Translations under genes and position numbers: made by a program
Part shown: in pieces, positions 1 through 8,660 of the stretch
Numbering within the stretch: position 1 is the stretch's first letter
Layout: each line of letters opens with the position of its first letter
Source: Halanaerobiales bacterium
GTDB lineage: Bacteria; Bacillota_F; Halanaerobiia; DY22613
Direction: 5' to 3'
Length of the DNA stretch: 13,851 bases
Assembly (NCBI GenBank): GCA_023128035.1
Contig: JAGMES010000109.1
Location: 1-13,851 of the forward strand
The notes under the pieces: model-generated
What the model was told of the DNA's origin: nothing
The model's database searches: none
What the model saw: only the letters and a program-made list of their open reading frames with translations

Positions 1-33
1 CTCTTGTGCGACTACTTTTTGTGGACTAATCAT
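1..33 (-). CDS. Partial CDS overlapping the selA stop (ATGA), product unknown
   Basis: An ATG overlaps the TGA stop of selA by four bases and opens a frame that stays open to the window edge, giving M-I-S-P-Q-K-V-V-A-Q-E. The ATGA overlap is the classic arrangement for translational coupling in an operon, so this is probably the next gene after selA. There is no clear Shine-Dalgarno sequence before it, which fits coupling but does not prove it. Eleven residues are too few to name the product. In many bacteria selB follows selA, but SelB proteins normally begin with a GTPase P-loop region (GTAGHVDHGKT-like), which these residues do not resemble. Confidence 0.4.
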   Translation of the reverse strand, partial: MISPQKVVAQE

Positions 34-1424
34 ATAATACATTGTAAAGCTTTTAATAATTTTTCTTCTTGCCCAGGTAATAATGTTCTAAAATCAAAGA
101 TTAATTCATCACCTTGAATACGACAAACTACAGGTATTTTACCTACCCTAAGTTTGATGCCAGCATCACTGGTTGAAATATTCGAAAGTTTCAACGCTAA
201 AAGATAGGTAGGAATTTTTTCTAAAGGTAGGCTACCTCCTCCTACCATTGAGCTACCTTCTAACAGTCTTCCTTCAATGCTAGGGTAAAGTTCCACCAAC
301 CGTTTTAGAAATGCTTCTTCACGTTGATGAATCTCCTCTGGAGTCAAGCTTATCATTCTCAATGTAGGAATCTCTCTCATTGCTTCTTTTTCATTTAAGT
401 AATGTTTAAGGGTTACTTCTAAAGCTTTCAGAGTAAACTTATCTACCCTTAATGCCCGTGTCAGCTGATTTCTCTTGAGACGGTTAATATATTCCCTATT
501 TCCAATAATAATGCCCGCCTGTGGGCCACCTAAGAGCTTATCCCCACTAAATGAGATTACATCAACACCTGCTAATACAGTTTCCTGGACAGTTGGTTCA
601 TGAGAAACTCCATACTTTTCTAAATTAACCAATACACCACTACCTAAATCTTCATAAACAGGTAATTGATATTCTTTAGCCAGTTCAACCAGATCTTGGT
701 TTTCAATTGATTCGCTAAAGCCTACAATCTGATAATTACTGGTATGTACTTTTGCTAAAAGAGCTGTCTCTTCACTTATCCCATCCTCATAGTCAAAAAG
801 ATGAGTTTTATTAGTGGAACCCACTTCAACAAGTGAACATCCACTGGCTTTCATCACTTCATGCATTCTGAAAGAACCACCAATTTCTACTAGTTCACCA
901 CGGGAAACGATCACCTCTTTATCCTTGGCAAGTGTATTCAAAATTAAAAGTACAGCTGCTGCGTTATTATTTACTACCATAGCATCCTCAGCACCCGTAA
1001 CTCGACACAACAAATCAGTTACAAGAGAATAGCGACTACCCCTTTTTCCTTCCTCAAAATCATATTCTAAATTAGAGTAAGTTCGTGCAATCTCAGCCAA
1101 ACCTTCTGCTGCTTCATTACTCAGAACTGCCCTTCCCAAATTAGTATGAAGAATAGTTCCAGTTACATTAATCACATTTTTTAATCGTGGGGCCATATAG
1201 TTTAATATTACATCACTAATCTCTTCAGCTAACTTATCTACCGAAAGATTAATTTTGGATAAGTCGATGGTTTCTTGTAAAATACCCTGTCGTTTTTCAT
1301 TTAAAACTTGATTTACCAGATCTACAACTAAATCTTGAGGATATTCTGCTAAAATCAATCTTATTTTTTCTGACTCTAGTATCCGGTTCACCGCTGGAAT
1401 CTTTCGTAAAATATTTTGTTTCAC
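30..1424 (-). CDS. selA: L-seryl-tRNA(Sec) selenium transferase SelA
   Basis: SelA is the cytosolic PLP enzyme that converts seryl-tRNA(Sec) to selenocysteinyl-tRNA(Sec) using selenophosphate. The 464-residue protein has the normal family length. The N-terminal region (about 1-80) is the small helical tRNA-binding part, followed by the conserved NVTGTILHTNLGRA stretch (87-100). The fold-type-I aminotransferase core carries SFSGDKLLGGPQAG (291-304), in which K296 is the expected PLP-binding lysine. The C-terminal part contains the conserved GGGSLP segment (396-400 region). Translation starts at GTG, with GGAGGTGAG about ten bases upstream; no in-frame ATG fits better. The gene appears intact. 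The next frame overlaps its stop, so it is probably in an operon. selB, selC and selD are not visible here. Confidence 0.96.
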   Translation of the reverse strand: MKQNILRKIPAVNRILESEKIRLILAEYPQDLVVDLVNQVLNEKRQGILQETIDLSKINLSVDKLAEEISDVILNYMAPRLKNVINVTGTILHTNLGRAVLSNEAAEGLAEIARTYSNLEYDFEEGKRGSRYSLVTDLLCRVTGAEDAMVVNNNAAAVLLILNTLAKDKEVIVSRGELVEIGGSFRMHEVMKASGCSLVEVGSTNKTHLFDYEDGISEETALLAKVHTSNYQIVGFSESIENQDLVELAKEYQLPVYEDLGSGVLVNLEKYGVSHEPTVQETVLAGVDVISFSGDKLLGGPQAGIIIGNREYINRLKRNQLTRALRVDKFTLKALEVTLKHYLNEKEAMREIPTLRMISLTPEEIHQREEAFLKRLVELYPSIEGRLLEGSSMVGGGSLPLEKIPTYLLALKLSNISTSDAGIKLRVGKIPVVCRIQGDELIFDFRTLLPGQEEKLLKALQCII

Positions 1425-1440
1425 TTCTATGACTCACCTC

Positions 1441-1732
1441 CAATTTCCCGGGTAATAAATTCTATTTAGTTCCTACTTTTATTAGCATACCCACAATCAT
1501 AATTATTTCTACATTGTTTGTGTTTATCCTGCTAGTGCTAAGGGATTTTTATCTATGGTATAAAATTATTTAATGAAATCTATGAAATTTTCACTAAAAC
1601 TGAACAGGAATTTGAAGACAAACGTCGAAACCATAAAAATATAAAACTATTGCATTTTTATACCATTTTAAAATCCCACTACTTATTTTCGAATCATATA
1701 ATTACTAAAATACTAACTTTCTATAATTGAAA
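1441..1732. other. Divergent intergenic region between selA and the chemotaxis gene
   Basis: This AT-rich stretch must hold the promoters of selA (leftward) and the chemotaxis gene (rightward). No convincing sigma-A (TTGACA/TATAAT) or sigma-D (TAAA/GCCGATAA) pair could be picked out on either strand. From 1542 to 1727 one plus-strand frame runs 62 codons without a stop and ends in TGA at 1728-1730. It begins after a TAA, has no ATG, GTG or TTG with a ribosome binding site, and could be chance or a gene remnant. No RNA gene or hairpin terminator was seen. Confidence 0.5.
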
Positions 1733-1744
1733 GGAGGTAAAAAG

Positions 1745-3850
1745 ATGTTCAAATTTAAAAAGTTAAAAACTAAACTCATTGTTATAATCGGACTTCTTAT
1801 TTTTATTTTTTTTACAATAATACATATGTTTTTTTCAAGTCATTCTCGAAATATAGCTAAAGAGTTTTCTTTTAAAGAAACAGAAACTACCGCTAAGGGA
1901 TACGGAGAATATGTTCGAGCTGAGATAGAAATTGCTTTAGATTCTGCAAGAACATTAGAACAAACTTTTGAAGGTATGAAGACAATTAAAAATCTAGATC
2001 GAGAAATTTTTAATAATATTTTAAAAAATATTATTAAAAGAAATCCAGATTTCATTGATGTCTGGACATGTTGGGAACCTGATGCCCTAGTTGGTAAAGA
2101 TCAAGAGTTTATTAATGCAATAGGGCATGATAAAACAGGTAAATTTATCCCTAAATGGCATAGAGATGATAATAAAATTAATGTTAAACCTCTTCTCGAA
2201 TATGATATACCTGGTGCAGGAGACTATTATTTGCTTTGTAAAAATTCTAACGAGTAAACAATTATAAATCCATATTTTGATGAGATAGGAGGAAATCAAG
2301 TTCTAATAACCACAGTCTCTGTTCCTATTATCGTTAACGATAAATTTATTGGTGCTGTTGGAATAGATATTTCCCTTGATAATTTCCATAAAATTGTTCA
2401 AAACTTAAAACTCTTTGATACCGGGTATGGTGCAGTTATTTCAAACAACGGTATTTATGTTGCCCATAAAGATGATTATCATTTAGGTCAAGATATAGGC
2501 AATACTGAGGAAAGAATAAAAGCCAAAGAAGCGATCAAAGCAGGTAGACCGTTTAAAATAACCCTTAGATCAAATTCTCTAAAAAAAAACGTATATAGAG
2601 TTTTTACCCCAATAACAATAGGAAAAACGAATACACCTTGGTCTTTTGCTACAAGTGTTCCAGTTGATGAAATTTTAAAAGAAGCAAATTATATTGAAAA
2701 TGTCACCATGCTTATAGCGTTAGTTTCTATGATAGTAATACTTGTTGTTCTCTATTTCGTAACAACTTCTATCGTTAAACCTATTAATAACACAATCGTC
2801 ATGTTAAAAGATATTGCTGAAGGAGAAGGCGATTTAACCAAAAAACTTGAAATTGATTCACATGATGAAATAGGAGAGTTGGCAAAATGGTTCAATATAT
2901 TTATCGAAAATATTAGAAAAGATATGGTTACAATGTTCACGAACTCAGCTGAAATAGAAGCTTCAGCACAACAACTTTCTGCTACAGTGGAAGAAATTGC
3001 CGCTCAATCTCAAAATATAAATTCTAACACTCAAGAAATTGCAGCTGGTATGGAAGAGACAAGTGCTTTATCCGAAGAGATGGCAGCTACTGCAGAAGAA
3101 GTAAATATGATCGGTAAAAATCTTCTCACTAAAGTTGAAGAAGGAAACACTGTTATAAAAGAGATTAAAAACAGAGCTAAAAAATTAAAAGAAAATGCAG
3201 AGCAATCAAGAGAAATGACTAAAACAATATCTCAAGAAAAAAATAGTAATATTACAAAAGCTGTTGAAAATGCAAAAGTTGTAGAGCAGATCGAAAAGAT
3301 GGCCGGAGTTATTTCTTCTATCGCGAAGCAGACCAATCTCTTGGCATTAAACGCAGCAATTGAGGCAGCACGAGTTGGAGAAGAAGGAAAAGGTTTTGCA
3401 GTCGTGGCTGATGAAATTCGTGAATTGGCAGAACAATCTTCTAAAACTGTTTCCGAGATTAACCAACTCACTAAACATGTACGTGATGCTGTTCAAGATC
3501 TATCTCAAAACGCAGAAAATATCTTACAATTTATTGACGGAAAAGTTTCAGATGATTATGATATGTTAGTTGAAACTAGTTTACAATACTATAAAGATTC
3601 TGAAGATATTAGTGAATTATTCGATGATTTCAAAACTAATGCTGATAATATTTCTTCAATGACTACACAAGTTAAAGAAGCAATTGATTCGGTTTCGGTT
3701 TCTATAGATCAGTCTACTTCTAATACCCAAGAAATTTCTAATAATGCAAATGAAACTGCGACTGGAATTGAAGAGATTGCTAAAGTAGCACAAGCTCAAT
3801 CTGAATCAGCTCAAGAATTACATACCTTGGTGCAAAAATTTAAGGTATAA
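1745..3850 (+). pseudogene. dCache-HAMP methyl-accepting chemotaxis protein, interrupted by an in-frame TAA
   Basis: A membrane chemoreceptor that would sense a small molecule outside the cell and signal to CheA/CheW. The start is ATG 1745 with AAAGGAGG seven bases upstream. The layout over 701 codons is TM1 (about 9-31), a double Cache sensor domain (about 35-315), TM2 (about 322-346), HAMP (about 347-400) and a cytoplasmic signalling hairpin. The hairpin's tip carries [16 protein letters not shown] and [14 protein letters not shown] (about 526-562), and the protein ends HTLVQKFKV. The frame is continuous throughout except for one TAA at 2255-2257 (codon 171), inside the sensor just before the conserved NPYFDEIGG stretch. 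There is no frameshift. A single base change (GAA, CAA or AAA to TAA) would explain it. The 3' piece has a possible ATG at 2708 in TM2 but no ribosome binding site, so independent expression is unlikely. A sequencing error is the main alternative. Confidence 0.85.
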
Positions 3851-3861
3851 ACAATTAGTGT

Positions 3862-3893
3862 AAAAGCCCACCTGTTAAAAAGGTGAGCTTTTT
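3862..3893. terminator. Bidirectional terminator between the convergent MCP and htrA genes
   Basis: AAAAGC and CACC pair with GGTG and GCTTTT around a nine-base loop (3873-3881), with one C/A mismatch at 3868/3886. On the plus strand the right arm runs into TTTTTCTTGTTTT; on the minus strand the A-rich left arm gives a T-run. It begins 11 bases after the MCP stop and ends 6 bases before the htrA stop, so it can serve both genes. Confidence 0.8.
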
Positions 3894-3899
3894 CTTGTT

Positions 3900-4994
3900 T
3901 TACTCTTCTTTCATCTCACCAATCTTTACATTCAGTACTTTCAACTCTTGATCTGAAAGAACTAATACCTTAACTTCAGCACCAATTCCTTTTTTTTGAA
4001 TTATTCTTCTAAGATCATCCATTCCAGTAATTTTGTCACGATCAATTTCAAGGATGATATCTCCATCTTTCATGCCAGATTTTTCTGCAGGCCCATCTTC
4101 CACAACCCGATGAACATAAACTCCTCCTTTTCCATTAAATCCAAAGTAGTTTCTCAAAGTTATTTCTGGAACATCTTGACCCATTATTCCAATATATGGT
4201 CTTTTTATATATCCATATTTGATTAAATTCTCGCTAATCTCTTTAGCAGTGTTAATTGGGATCGCAAATCCCAAACCCTGTGCATCACCTATAATCGCGG
4301 TATTGATTCCAATTACTCTCCCTTGACTATCTAATAGTGGGCCACCACTATTACCAGGATTGATGGATGCATCTGTTTGAATAATATTTTCCAACTCTGT
4401 TGAGTGTCCATTACGACTCTGGCCCTGAATTGTCCGTCCCAAGGCGCTAACCACACCTGTAGTAACTGTATTTTGAAATTTCATATCATAGGGTGTCCCG
4501 ATTGCTATCGTCAACTGTCCTACCTGTAGATCATCTGAATTTCCTAATGATACAACTGGTAAAGTAGCCTTCTTAGCATCTAATTTTAATATCGCTATAT
4601 CAGTTTGAGGGTCACTACCAACAAGTTCTGCTGTAAATTCACGTCCATCAGTTAAGATAACCTTGATCTCTTCTGCACCTTCAATAACATGATTATTTGT
4701 TAAAACAAATCCTCGTTTATCGAAGATAAAACCTGAACCCAAACCTTCTATAGGTTGTTCATAACTTCCATAAAAATAATCATACCCTTTAACTATATTC
4801 GTGACTTGAATACTTACTACCGCAGGGCCAACACTTTTAACAGCATTTATTACTGCCTGCTCTTGTGGAACAATTAGAACTTGATCTTCTGCATTTGCCT
4901 GATTTACATTCCTTGGTGGAAAACCTCCAATTCCTGCAAGTACCAATAAACCGATAATGAATAGCCCAATAATTGGAGCATAACGTTTCTTCAT
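3900..4994 (-). CDS. htrA: HtrA/DegP-family trypsin-like serine protease with PDZ domain
   Basis: A membrane-anchored quality-control protease that cleaves misfolded exported proteins outside the cytoplasmic membrane. The 364-residue protein has an N-terminal signal anchor (about 4-26, KKR followed by a hydrophobic run). The S1C trypsin-like domain (about 45-255) has the catalytic triad H102 (TNNHVIEGA), D132 (TDIAIL) and S216 (GNSGGPL). One C-terminal PDZ domain (about 265-358, GDIILEIDRDKITGMDDL) follows, as in Bacillota HtrA proteins. The start at 4994 is chosen because AAAGGAG lies nine bases upstream; an upstream in-frame ATG (5003) abuts this ribosome binding site, and a TTG at 5033 has none. 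The gene is a single unit, convergent with the MCP and divergent from the small gene at 5123. All key residues are present, so it should be active. Confidence 0.94.
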   Translation of the reverse strand: MKKRYAPIIGLFIIGLLVLAGIGGFPPRNVNQANAEDQVLIVPQEQAVINAVKSVGPAVVSIQVTNIVKGYDYFYGSYEQPIEGLGSGFIFDKRGFVLTNNHVIEGAEEIKVILTDGREFTAELVGSDPQTDIAILKLDAKKATLPVVSLGNSDDLQVGQLTIAIGTPYDMKFQNTVTTGVVSALGRTIQGQSRNGHSTELENIIQTDASINPGNSGGPLLDSQGRVIGINTAIIGDAQGLGFAIPINTAKEISENLIKYGYIKRPYIGIMGQDVPEITLRNYFGFNGKGGVYVHRVVEDGPAEKSGMKDGDIILEIDRDKITGMDDLRRIIQKKGIGAEVKVLVLSDQELKVLNVKIGEMKEE

Positions 4995-5020
4995 TCGAAT
5001 CATCTCCTTTATCAATTTTC

Positions 5021-5067
5021 TGATAATTATCAAAGTTGCAGACTTATAATATAAGTTTACTAACTTT
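5021..5067. promoter_or_regulatory. AT-rich dyads in the htrA/small-gene divergent promoter region
   Basis: Two inverted repeats occur here. TGATAATTATCA (5021-5032) is a perfect 12-base palindrome just upstream of the htrA ribosome binding site. ACTTAT-AAT-ATAAGT (5042-5056) is a 6+6 dyad, flanked by AAAGTT (5032-5037) and AACTTT (5062-5067) as an imperfect outer arm. On the minus strand the inner dyad contains TATTAT, a plausible -10 box for htrA, with a weak TTAATC 16 bases upstream as a possible -35. The first palindrome resembles part of a Fur/PerR-type site but is shorter than the 15-base consensus, so no regulator is assigned. Confidence 0.35.
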
Positions 5068-5122
5068 GATTAAAATTTACTCAGAAATTTTCACGAAAAT
5101 ATAACGAAAAGGAGGTGAGAAT

Positions 5123-5236
5123 ATGAATAAAGGTAATAGCCCAATAGGTCGAGTTAAATGTGTTGTTGATTCTTGTAAATATTATGATTACATTAAAAAA
5201 GAAGGTTCTCCATTAAGAGATCCTTCTTCCAGATAA
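5123..5236 (+). CDS. Small DUF1540-like cysteine protein, 37 residues
   Basis: This very short gene has an excellent ribosome binding site (AAAAGGAGGTGAG, about five bases before ATG 5123) and reads M-N-K-G-N-S, then a VKCVVDSCKYYD segment (residues 11-22). C13 and C18 followed by K-Y-Y match the first half of the DUF1540 family (CxVxxCxYW), small Bacillota proteins thought to bind metal. The usual second pair of residues (CxAxxI) is missing. Instead the last 13 residues are encoded by the arms of a strong hairpin that serves the opposite strand as a terminator. The protein may therefore be a C-terminally shortened DUF1540 member. Function is unknown. The strong ribosome binding site and family-like motif are the reasons for calling it real. 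Confidence 0.6.
   Translation: MNKGNSPIGRVKCVVDSCKYYDYIKKEGSPLRDPSSR
5195..5228 (-). terminator. Rho-independent terminator of the MCP-flavoenzyme operon, inside the small gene
   Basis: A 12-position stem (5199-5210 with 5217-5228) with one T/T mismatch and a CATTAA loop is followed on the minus strand by six T residues (complement of A5195-A5200). It lies 19 bases past the flavoenzyme stop. The plus-strand side has no T-run, so it acts mainly leftward. It overlaps the coding end of the 37-residue gene. Confidence 0.75.
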
Positions 5237-5246
5237 TTTTATCATT

Positions 5247-6617
5247 TTACGCTTCTATATCAAACCCGTCTCCTAGTGTTCTTGTTGGTAATTTTCCACC
5301 ATGAAACAACCTATATACTAAATCTTTAATATATGTTATTATAGAAAATTCTGCTAACTCCATAACCTTAAGATAGTCCTCTTTAGGAATAACCTTAATA
5401 AGTTCTTCTACTTCAAAAGTTTTCCAGACTATTTTTAAAACTTTTCTAATCTCTTTAGGTGTAACTTTAAGTGTGAATATTTTTTCACATATGAGAGGAT
5501 CTATAATCTTAAAAAGACCAATAAATTTATCTAACATAGTAGCATTAGCATTAGATAAGAAATGGGTGATTAACTGATTCAAAAGGATCTGTGACTTATC
5601 ATAAGTTTCCATATCAACTAAACTATATAAGCTATGCTGATCAAGTTTATCTTCCTTAAATAATTTTATTAAACTCTTAGAATATTGTTTATAATTATTT
5701 AATATAAAACCCATTCCCCAACCACAAGGAGTTGTCCAACAACCAGCATCACCAATAAAATCTACCCGATCTCTTGCTACTCTTTGAGTCAATCCACCAG
5801 ATGGATAATAACCATATTTCACTTCTTCAACCTCTATATTATGAAAATTTTTAGTAGAGTCTTCTTTTCGAATAATATGTTCAAATTCTTTTTTCATAAA
5901 ATCAAGAGGCATTTTATCTTTCCTAAGATATAAGATAAGTGTAAAAGATGTATCTTTATCCAAAATCTCATACTCAAAAACAGGTCTTCCATTTCTTAAC
6001 GAAGCATTTTTGTCAACATTTGTATCCTCAAAGGTCTGCCACAACATGTAATCTCCGACTTCCATATTTTTGACTCCACCAGGATGTTTGCCTATATATC
6101 CATACACAGACCACCAATAATATTGCTTTGGTTCAATCTCGTATTTTTTTAATATCAAAGAATCATAACCAGATGCATCTATAAGTAATTTACCTTTAAA
6201 TTTTCCTTGCAAGGTTTCCACTGTTACAATGTCGTCCTCAACTAAATGATTCTCAAATTGACAATTTTCCATAACATCAGAATTATTTTTCAGAATTACA
6301 TCTTTCCAATATTTAAGAATTTCTTTTTCCTTAATATAAGGATATCGATCAAATAACTTCACCTTCCAGCTAAAGGGAGTACCTGTATAAGTATTTGTTA
6401 AAAATCTTCTGACTCCTCCATAAGTGAATTGAACAATATCTTCATTCTTTTCAACTACATCTTTTGGATCAAACCAACTTTTTCTTGTGTTTCGAATCTC
6501 ACCTTGTTCAATTACTAAAACCTTCAATTCTTTACTTAACTCTGAGCCAACACTTAAACCTGCAGGACCTCCTCCAACAATAATAACATCATACATCTTA
6601 TCTGAGTTCAATTCCAC
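5247..6617 (-). CDS. FAD-dependent oxidoreductase, lycopene cyclase/geranylgeranyl reductase-like
   Basis: A flavoprotein of the PHBH/GR2 fold. The N-terminal Rossmann motif is VIIVGGGPAGLS (11-22), with E37 at the end of strand 2 to bind the ribose. A second FAD segment, LLIDASG (144-150), leads to FIGDAGCWTTPCGWGMGF (287-304), the GD-P-G-G flavin loop. The C-terminal 100 residues are helical and basic. This arrangement is shared by geranylgeranyl reductases, lycopene cyclases and flavin halogenases; the exact substrate cannot be read. No membrane segment is evident. It follows the chemotaxis gene by 17 bases and shares its terminator. The start is uncertain: GTG 6617 sits almost on the GGGGGTG ribosome binding site, TTG 6611 has about five bases of spacing, and the first ATG (6596) is too far downstream of it. 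The gene is intact. Confidence 0.8.
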   Translation of the reverse strand: MELNSDKMYDVIIVGGGPAGLSVGSELSKELKVLVIEQGEIRNTRKSWFDPKDVVEKNEDIVQFTYGGVRRFLTNTYTGTPFSWKVKLFDRYPYIKEKEILKYWKDVILKNNSDVMENCQFENHLVEDDIVTVETLQGKFKGKLLIDASGYDSLILKKYEIEPKQYYWWSVYGYIGKHPGGVKNMEVGDYMLWQTFEDTNVDKNASLRNGRPVFEYEILDKDTSFTLILYLRKDKMPLDFMKKEFEHIIRKEDSTKNFHNIEVEEVKYGYYPSGGLTQRVARDRVDFIGDAGCWTTPCGWGMGFILNNYKQYSKSLIKLFKEDKLDQHSLYSLVDMETYDKSQILLNQLITHFLSNANATMLDKFIGLFKIIDPLICEKIFTLKVTPKEIRKVLKIVWKTFEVEELIKVIPKEDYLKVMELAEFSIITYIKDLVYRLFHGGKLPTRTLGDGFDIEA

Positions 6618-6634
6618 ACCCCCGTAATAATTTT

Positions 6635-8434
6635 CTACTCTTCATCAACCTTAAATTGCGAAATGAGTCTATACAATTCTTTAGATTCTAAAGCTAGTTT
6701 CTGTGTAGTACTTTCGCTAGATGAAGAATTAACTTTATGCAATGTACTTACTACTTCCTCTGTTGCTGCAACCTGTTCTTGAACCAAAGCTGAAACATGA
6801 AGTGACATCTCATTTAAATTATTTATTGAAGTCATAATAGCCTTACTTTCATTTGCCTGTTTATCTGTAGCTGTAGCAATTTCATTTACCATATTTGTAG
6901 TGGAATTAATTGCTTCATAAATCTCATCAAAAGCAGTACCTGTTTTCTTAACAAGTTCAACTCCTGCTTCAACTTTTTCCAGACTTGTTTTAGTTGTCTC
7001 AACAGATCTAATTGCTATTTCTTGAATATCTTCTACAAGTTTTGTAATTTCTTTAGCTGATAGATTACTTTCTTCAGATAATTGGCTAATCGAATCTGCA
7101 ACGACACCAAATCCCAAGCCATGCTCACCAGCCCGTGCAGCTTCAATAGATGCATTTATAGCTAGCATATTTGTTTGTCTGGCAATGCCACTAATCATAT
7201 TTACAATCTTCTCAATTTGAATAACTGATTCGCCCATATGTTCAATTGTTTTAACGAGTTTAATCATCTCTTCATGAATATAATCCATTTCATGAATTGT
7301 ATCAGTTACAATTTCTTTTCCCTGTTTTGAAATATCTACTGTCTTATTACTCTGATTACTTGCACTCATAGAATTATCTACAATTTTCAAGATAGAAGCA
7401 TCCATCACATTCAATGAATTCGTTACTTCTGCAATTGTCTCACATGTATCTTCTGCACTAATAGCTATTTTGTTTGCAGCATCACCCATCTCAGTCATGG
7501 CAGATGTTATATTATCTATATTTAATACCAATCTTTCTGCAGAAGAATCCAGATGATTTGCTCCCAATCTAATTCTTACTATTACATCATGAATTTTATC
7601 GACAAATAGATCACACCAGTGCTTTAAAATTCCAATCTCATCTTTTGAACTAATGTCAATCGTTTTTGATAAATCTCCTTCAGATATAACTTTAAACATT
7701 TCAGTAGTATCTTCTATCGGGCTTATCAACTGCTTGGATAACATTTTCAGATTGATAACCACAATTATTAAACATAAAATTCCAATAACAATATTCTTCG
7801 TTATCATTGTTTGAAAAAGAGTTTCAAAATCTACTAAACCAAAACTCGACATAACGACCCCTAGGTTTAACATAATGATAACAATACCTACTCCAAAAGC
7901 ATTACAAAGCAAGTTAATATATAACTTTCCTTTTACTGAGAGAAACTTATGATTCTCTGATATAGGAATTGATGAAGTCCATTTTTCAATTAAGATAACT
8001 GTGCCTACAAAAAAAGGTAGTGCGTACACGAATGTGAATGCGAATCCTAAGGCAATCCCCATAATTTTTTCACTGACAGTAAAAAAATTCTCAACCAATA
8101 CTAACGAAGATGCACCCGATGTGGCATATATCATAACATGATAAATAAACATTTTGGGTAATTGAGATACAATTTTTTGAGCTTTGCCCAGTTCATCCTG
8201 TTTAGGATACTCCAGATAATTAGAAAGAAACTTTAATTTTCTGATAAGATATGTATTCATAAGAGGAAAATATACAATTACAAATAACATCCATAATCTA
8301 AGAGTTGTAAAGGATAGAATTAATTGTTCTGTTGACATAAAGCCATAAAACCATAAACTAAAAAAATAAATAATTGTCGGTACAAGAACACCAACATTAA
8401 ATCCCAATATTATTTTGGTTTTGAGATTTTTCAT
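6635..8434 (-). CDS. Methyl-accepting chemotaxis protein with six-TM N-terminal region
   Basis: A 599-residue chemotaxis transducer without an extracellular Cache or four-helix domain. The N-terminus has about six hydrophobic segments (roughly 9-30, 39-63, 95-116, 123-148, 171-195, 213-232). It is followed by HAMP (about 232-285, with the EGDLSKTIDISSKDEIG pattern) and the MCP hairpin with its tip at 415-445 (GIARQTNMLAINASIEAARA, then GFGVVAD). Such a sensor probably detects a membrane-dissolved signal, membrane state or redox state rather than a periplasmic ligand; this is inference. It starts at ATG 8434 with GGGGGA eight bases upstream. It is the first gene of an operon with the flavoenzyme, which could supply or respond to its signal. 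A second chemotaxis gene, broken, lies at 1745-3850. Confidence 0.92.
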   Translation of the reverse strand: MKNLKTKIILGFNVGVLVPTIIYFFSLWFYGFMSTEQLILSFTTLRLWMLFVIVYFPLMNTYLIRKLKFLSNYLEYPKQDELGKAQKIVSQLPKMFIYHVMIYATSGASSLVLVENFFTVSEKIMGIALGFAFTFVYALPFFVGTVILIEKWTSSIPISENHKFLSVKGKLYINLLCNAFGVGIVIIMLNLGVVMSSFGLVDFETLFQTMITKNIVIGILCLIIVVINLKMLSKQLISPIEDTTEMFKVISEGDLSKTIDISSKDEIGILKHWCDLFVDKIHDVIVRIRLGANHLDSSAERLVLNIDNITSAMTEMGDAANKIAISAEDTCETIAEVTNSLNVMDASILKIVDNSMSASNQSNKTVDISKQGKEIVTDTIHEMDYIHEEMIKLVKTIEHMGESVIQIEKIVNMISGIARQTNMLAINASIEAARAGEHGLGFGVVADSISQLSEESNLSAKEITKLVEDIQEIAIRSVETTKTSLEKVEAGVELVKKTGTAFDEIYEAINSTTNMVNEIATATDKQANESKAIMTSINNLNEMSLHVSALVQEQVAATEEVVSTLHKVNSSSSESTTQKLALESKELYRLISQFKVDEE

Positions 8435-8660
8435 GCCTAATATCCCCCTTCATTTCTACATTCCATTTTTCATATTAACTTATCTCTTTAAAGTAAGCAA
8501 AAATGTCTTTTCATGTTTATATTTCTACAAAAGTAGTTTAAATTCCTTCACAAATTACACAAATATCTATTAAAATAATTATTATAATAAAGATAAATTT
8601 CTTTGTAATTATAAGACTACTTTCTTCATTACCTAAGTTCTTATATCTTCAATATACCAA
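8435..8660. other. AT-rich intergenic region upstream of the six-TM chemotaxis gene
   Basis: This region must hold the promoter for the leftward chemotaxis operon. Candidate pairs were poor: TTTGTG and TAAACT on the minus strand, 17 bases apart, are the best seen, and they match weakly. No sigma-D motif was seen. No open frame with a ribosome binding site and no stable hairpin was found. Confidence 0.4.

Noticed and set aside
1542..1730. A 62-codon stop-free plus-strand stretch upstream of the chemotaxis gene
   Set aside because: It has no ATG, GTG or TTG with a ribosome binding site, ends at the chemotaxis ribosome binding site, and shows no motif. A run of this length can arise by chance, so it is mentioned only in the intergenic entry.
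2255..2257. Recoding of the stop as selenocysteine, given the nearby selA
   Set aside because: The stop is TAA, not TGA, and the site is not a catalytic cysteine position in Cache domains.
2708..3850. The 3' part of the broken chemoreceptor as an independent gene
   Set aside because: Its ATG lies within the second membrane segment and has no ribosome binding site. The frame is the same as the 5' part, so one interrupted gene is the simpler reading.
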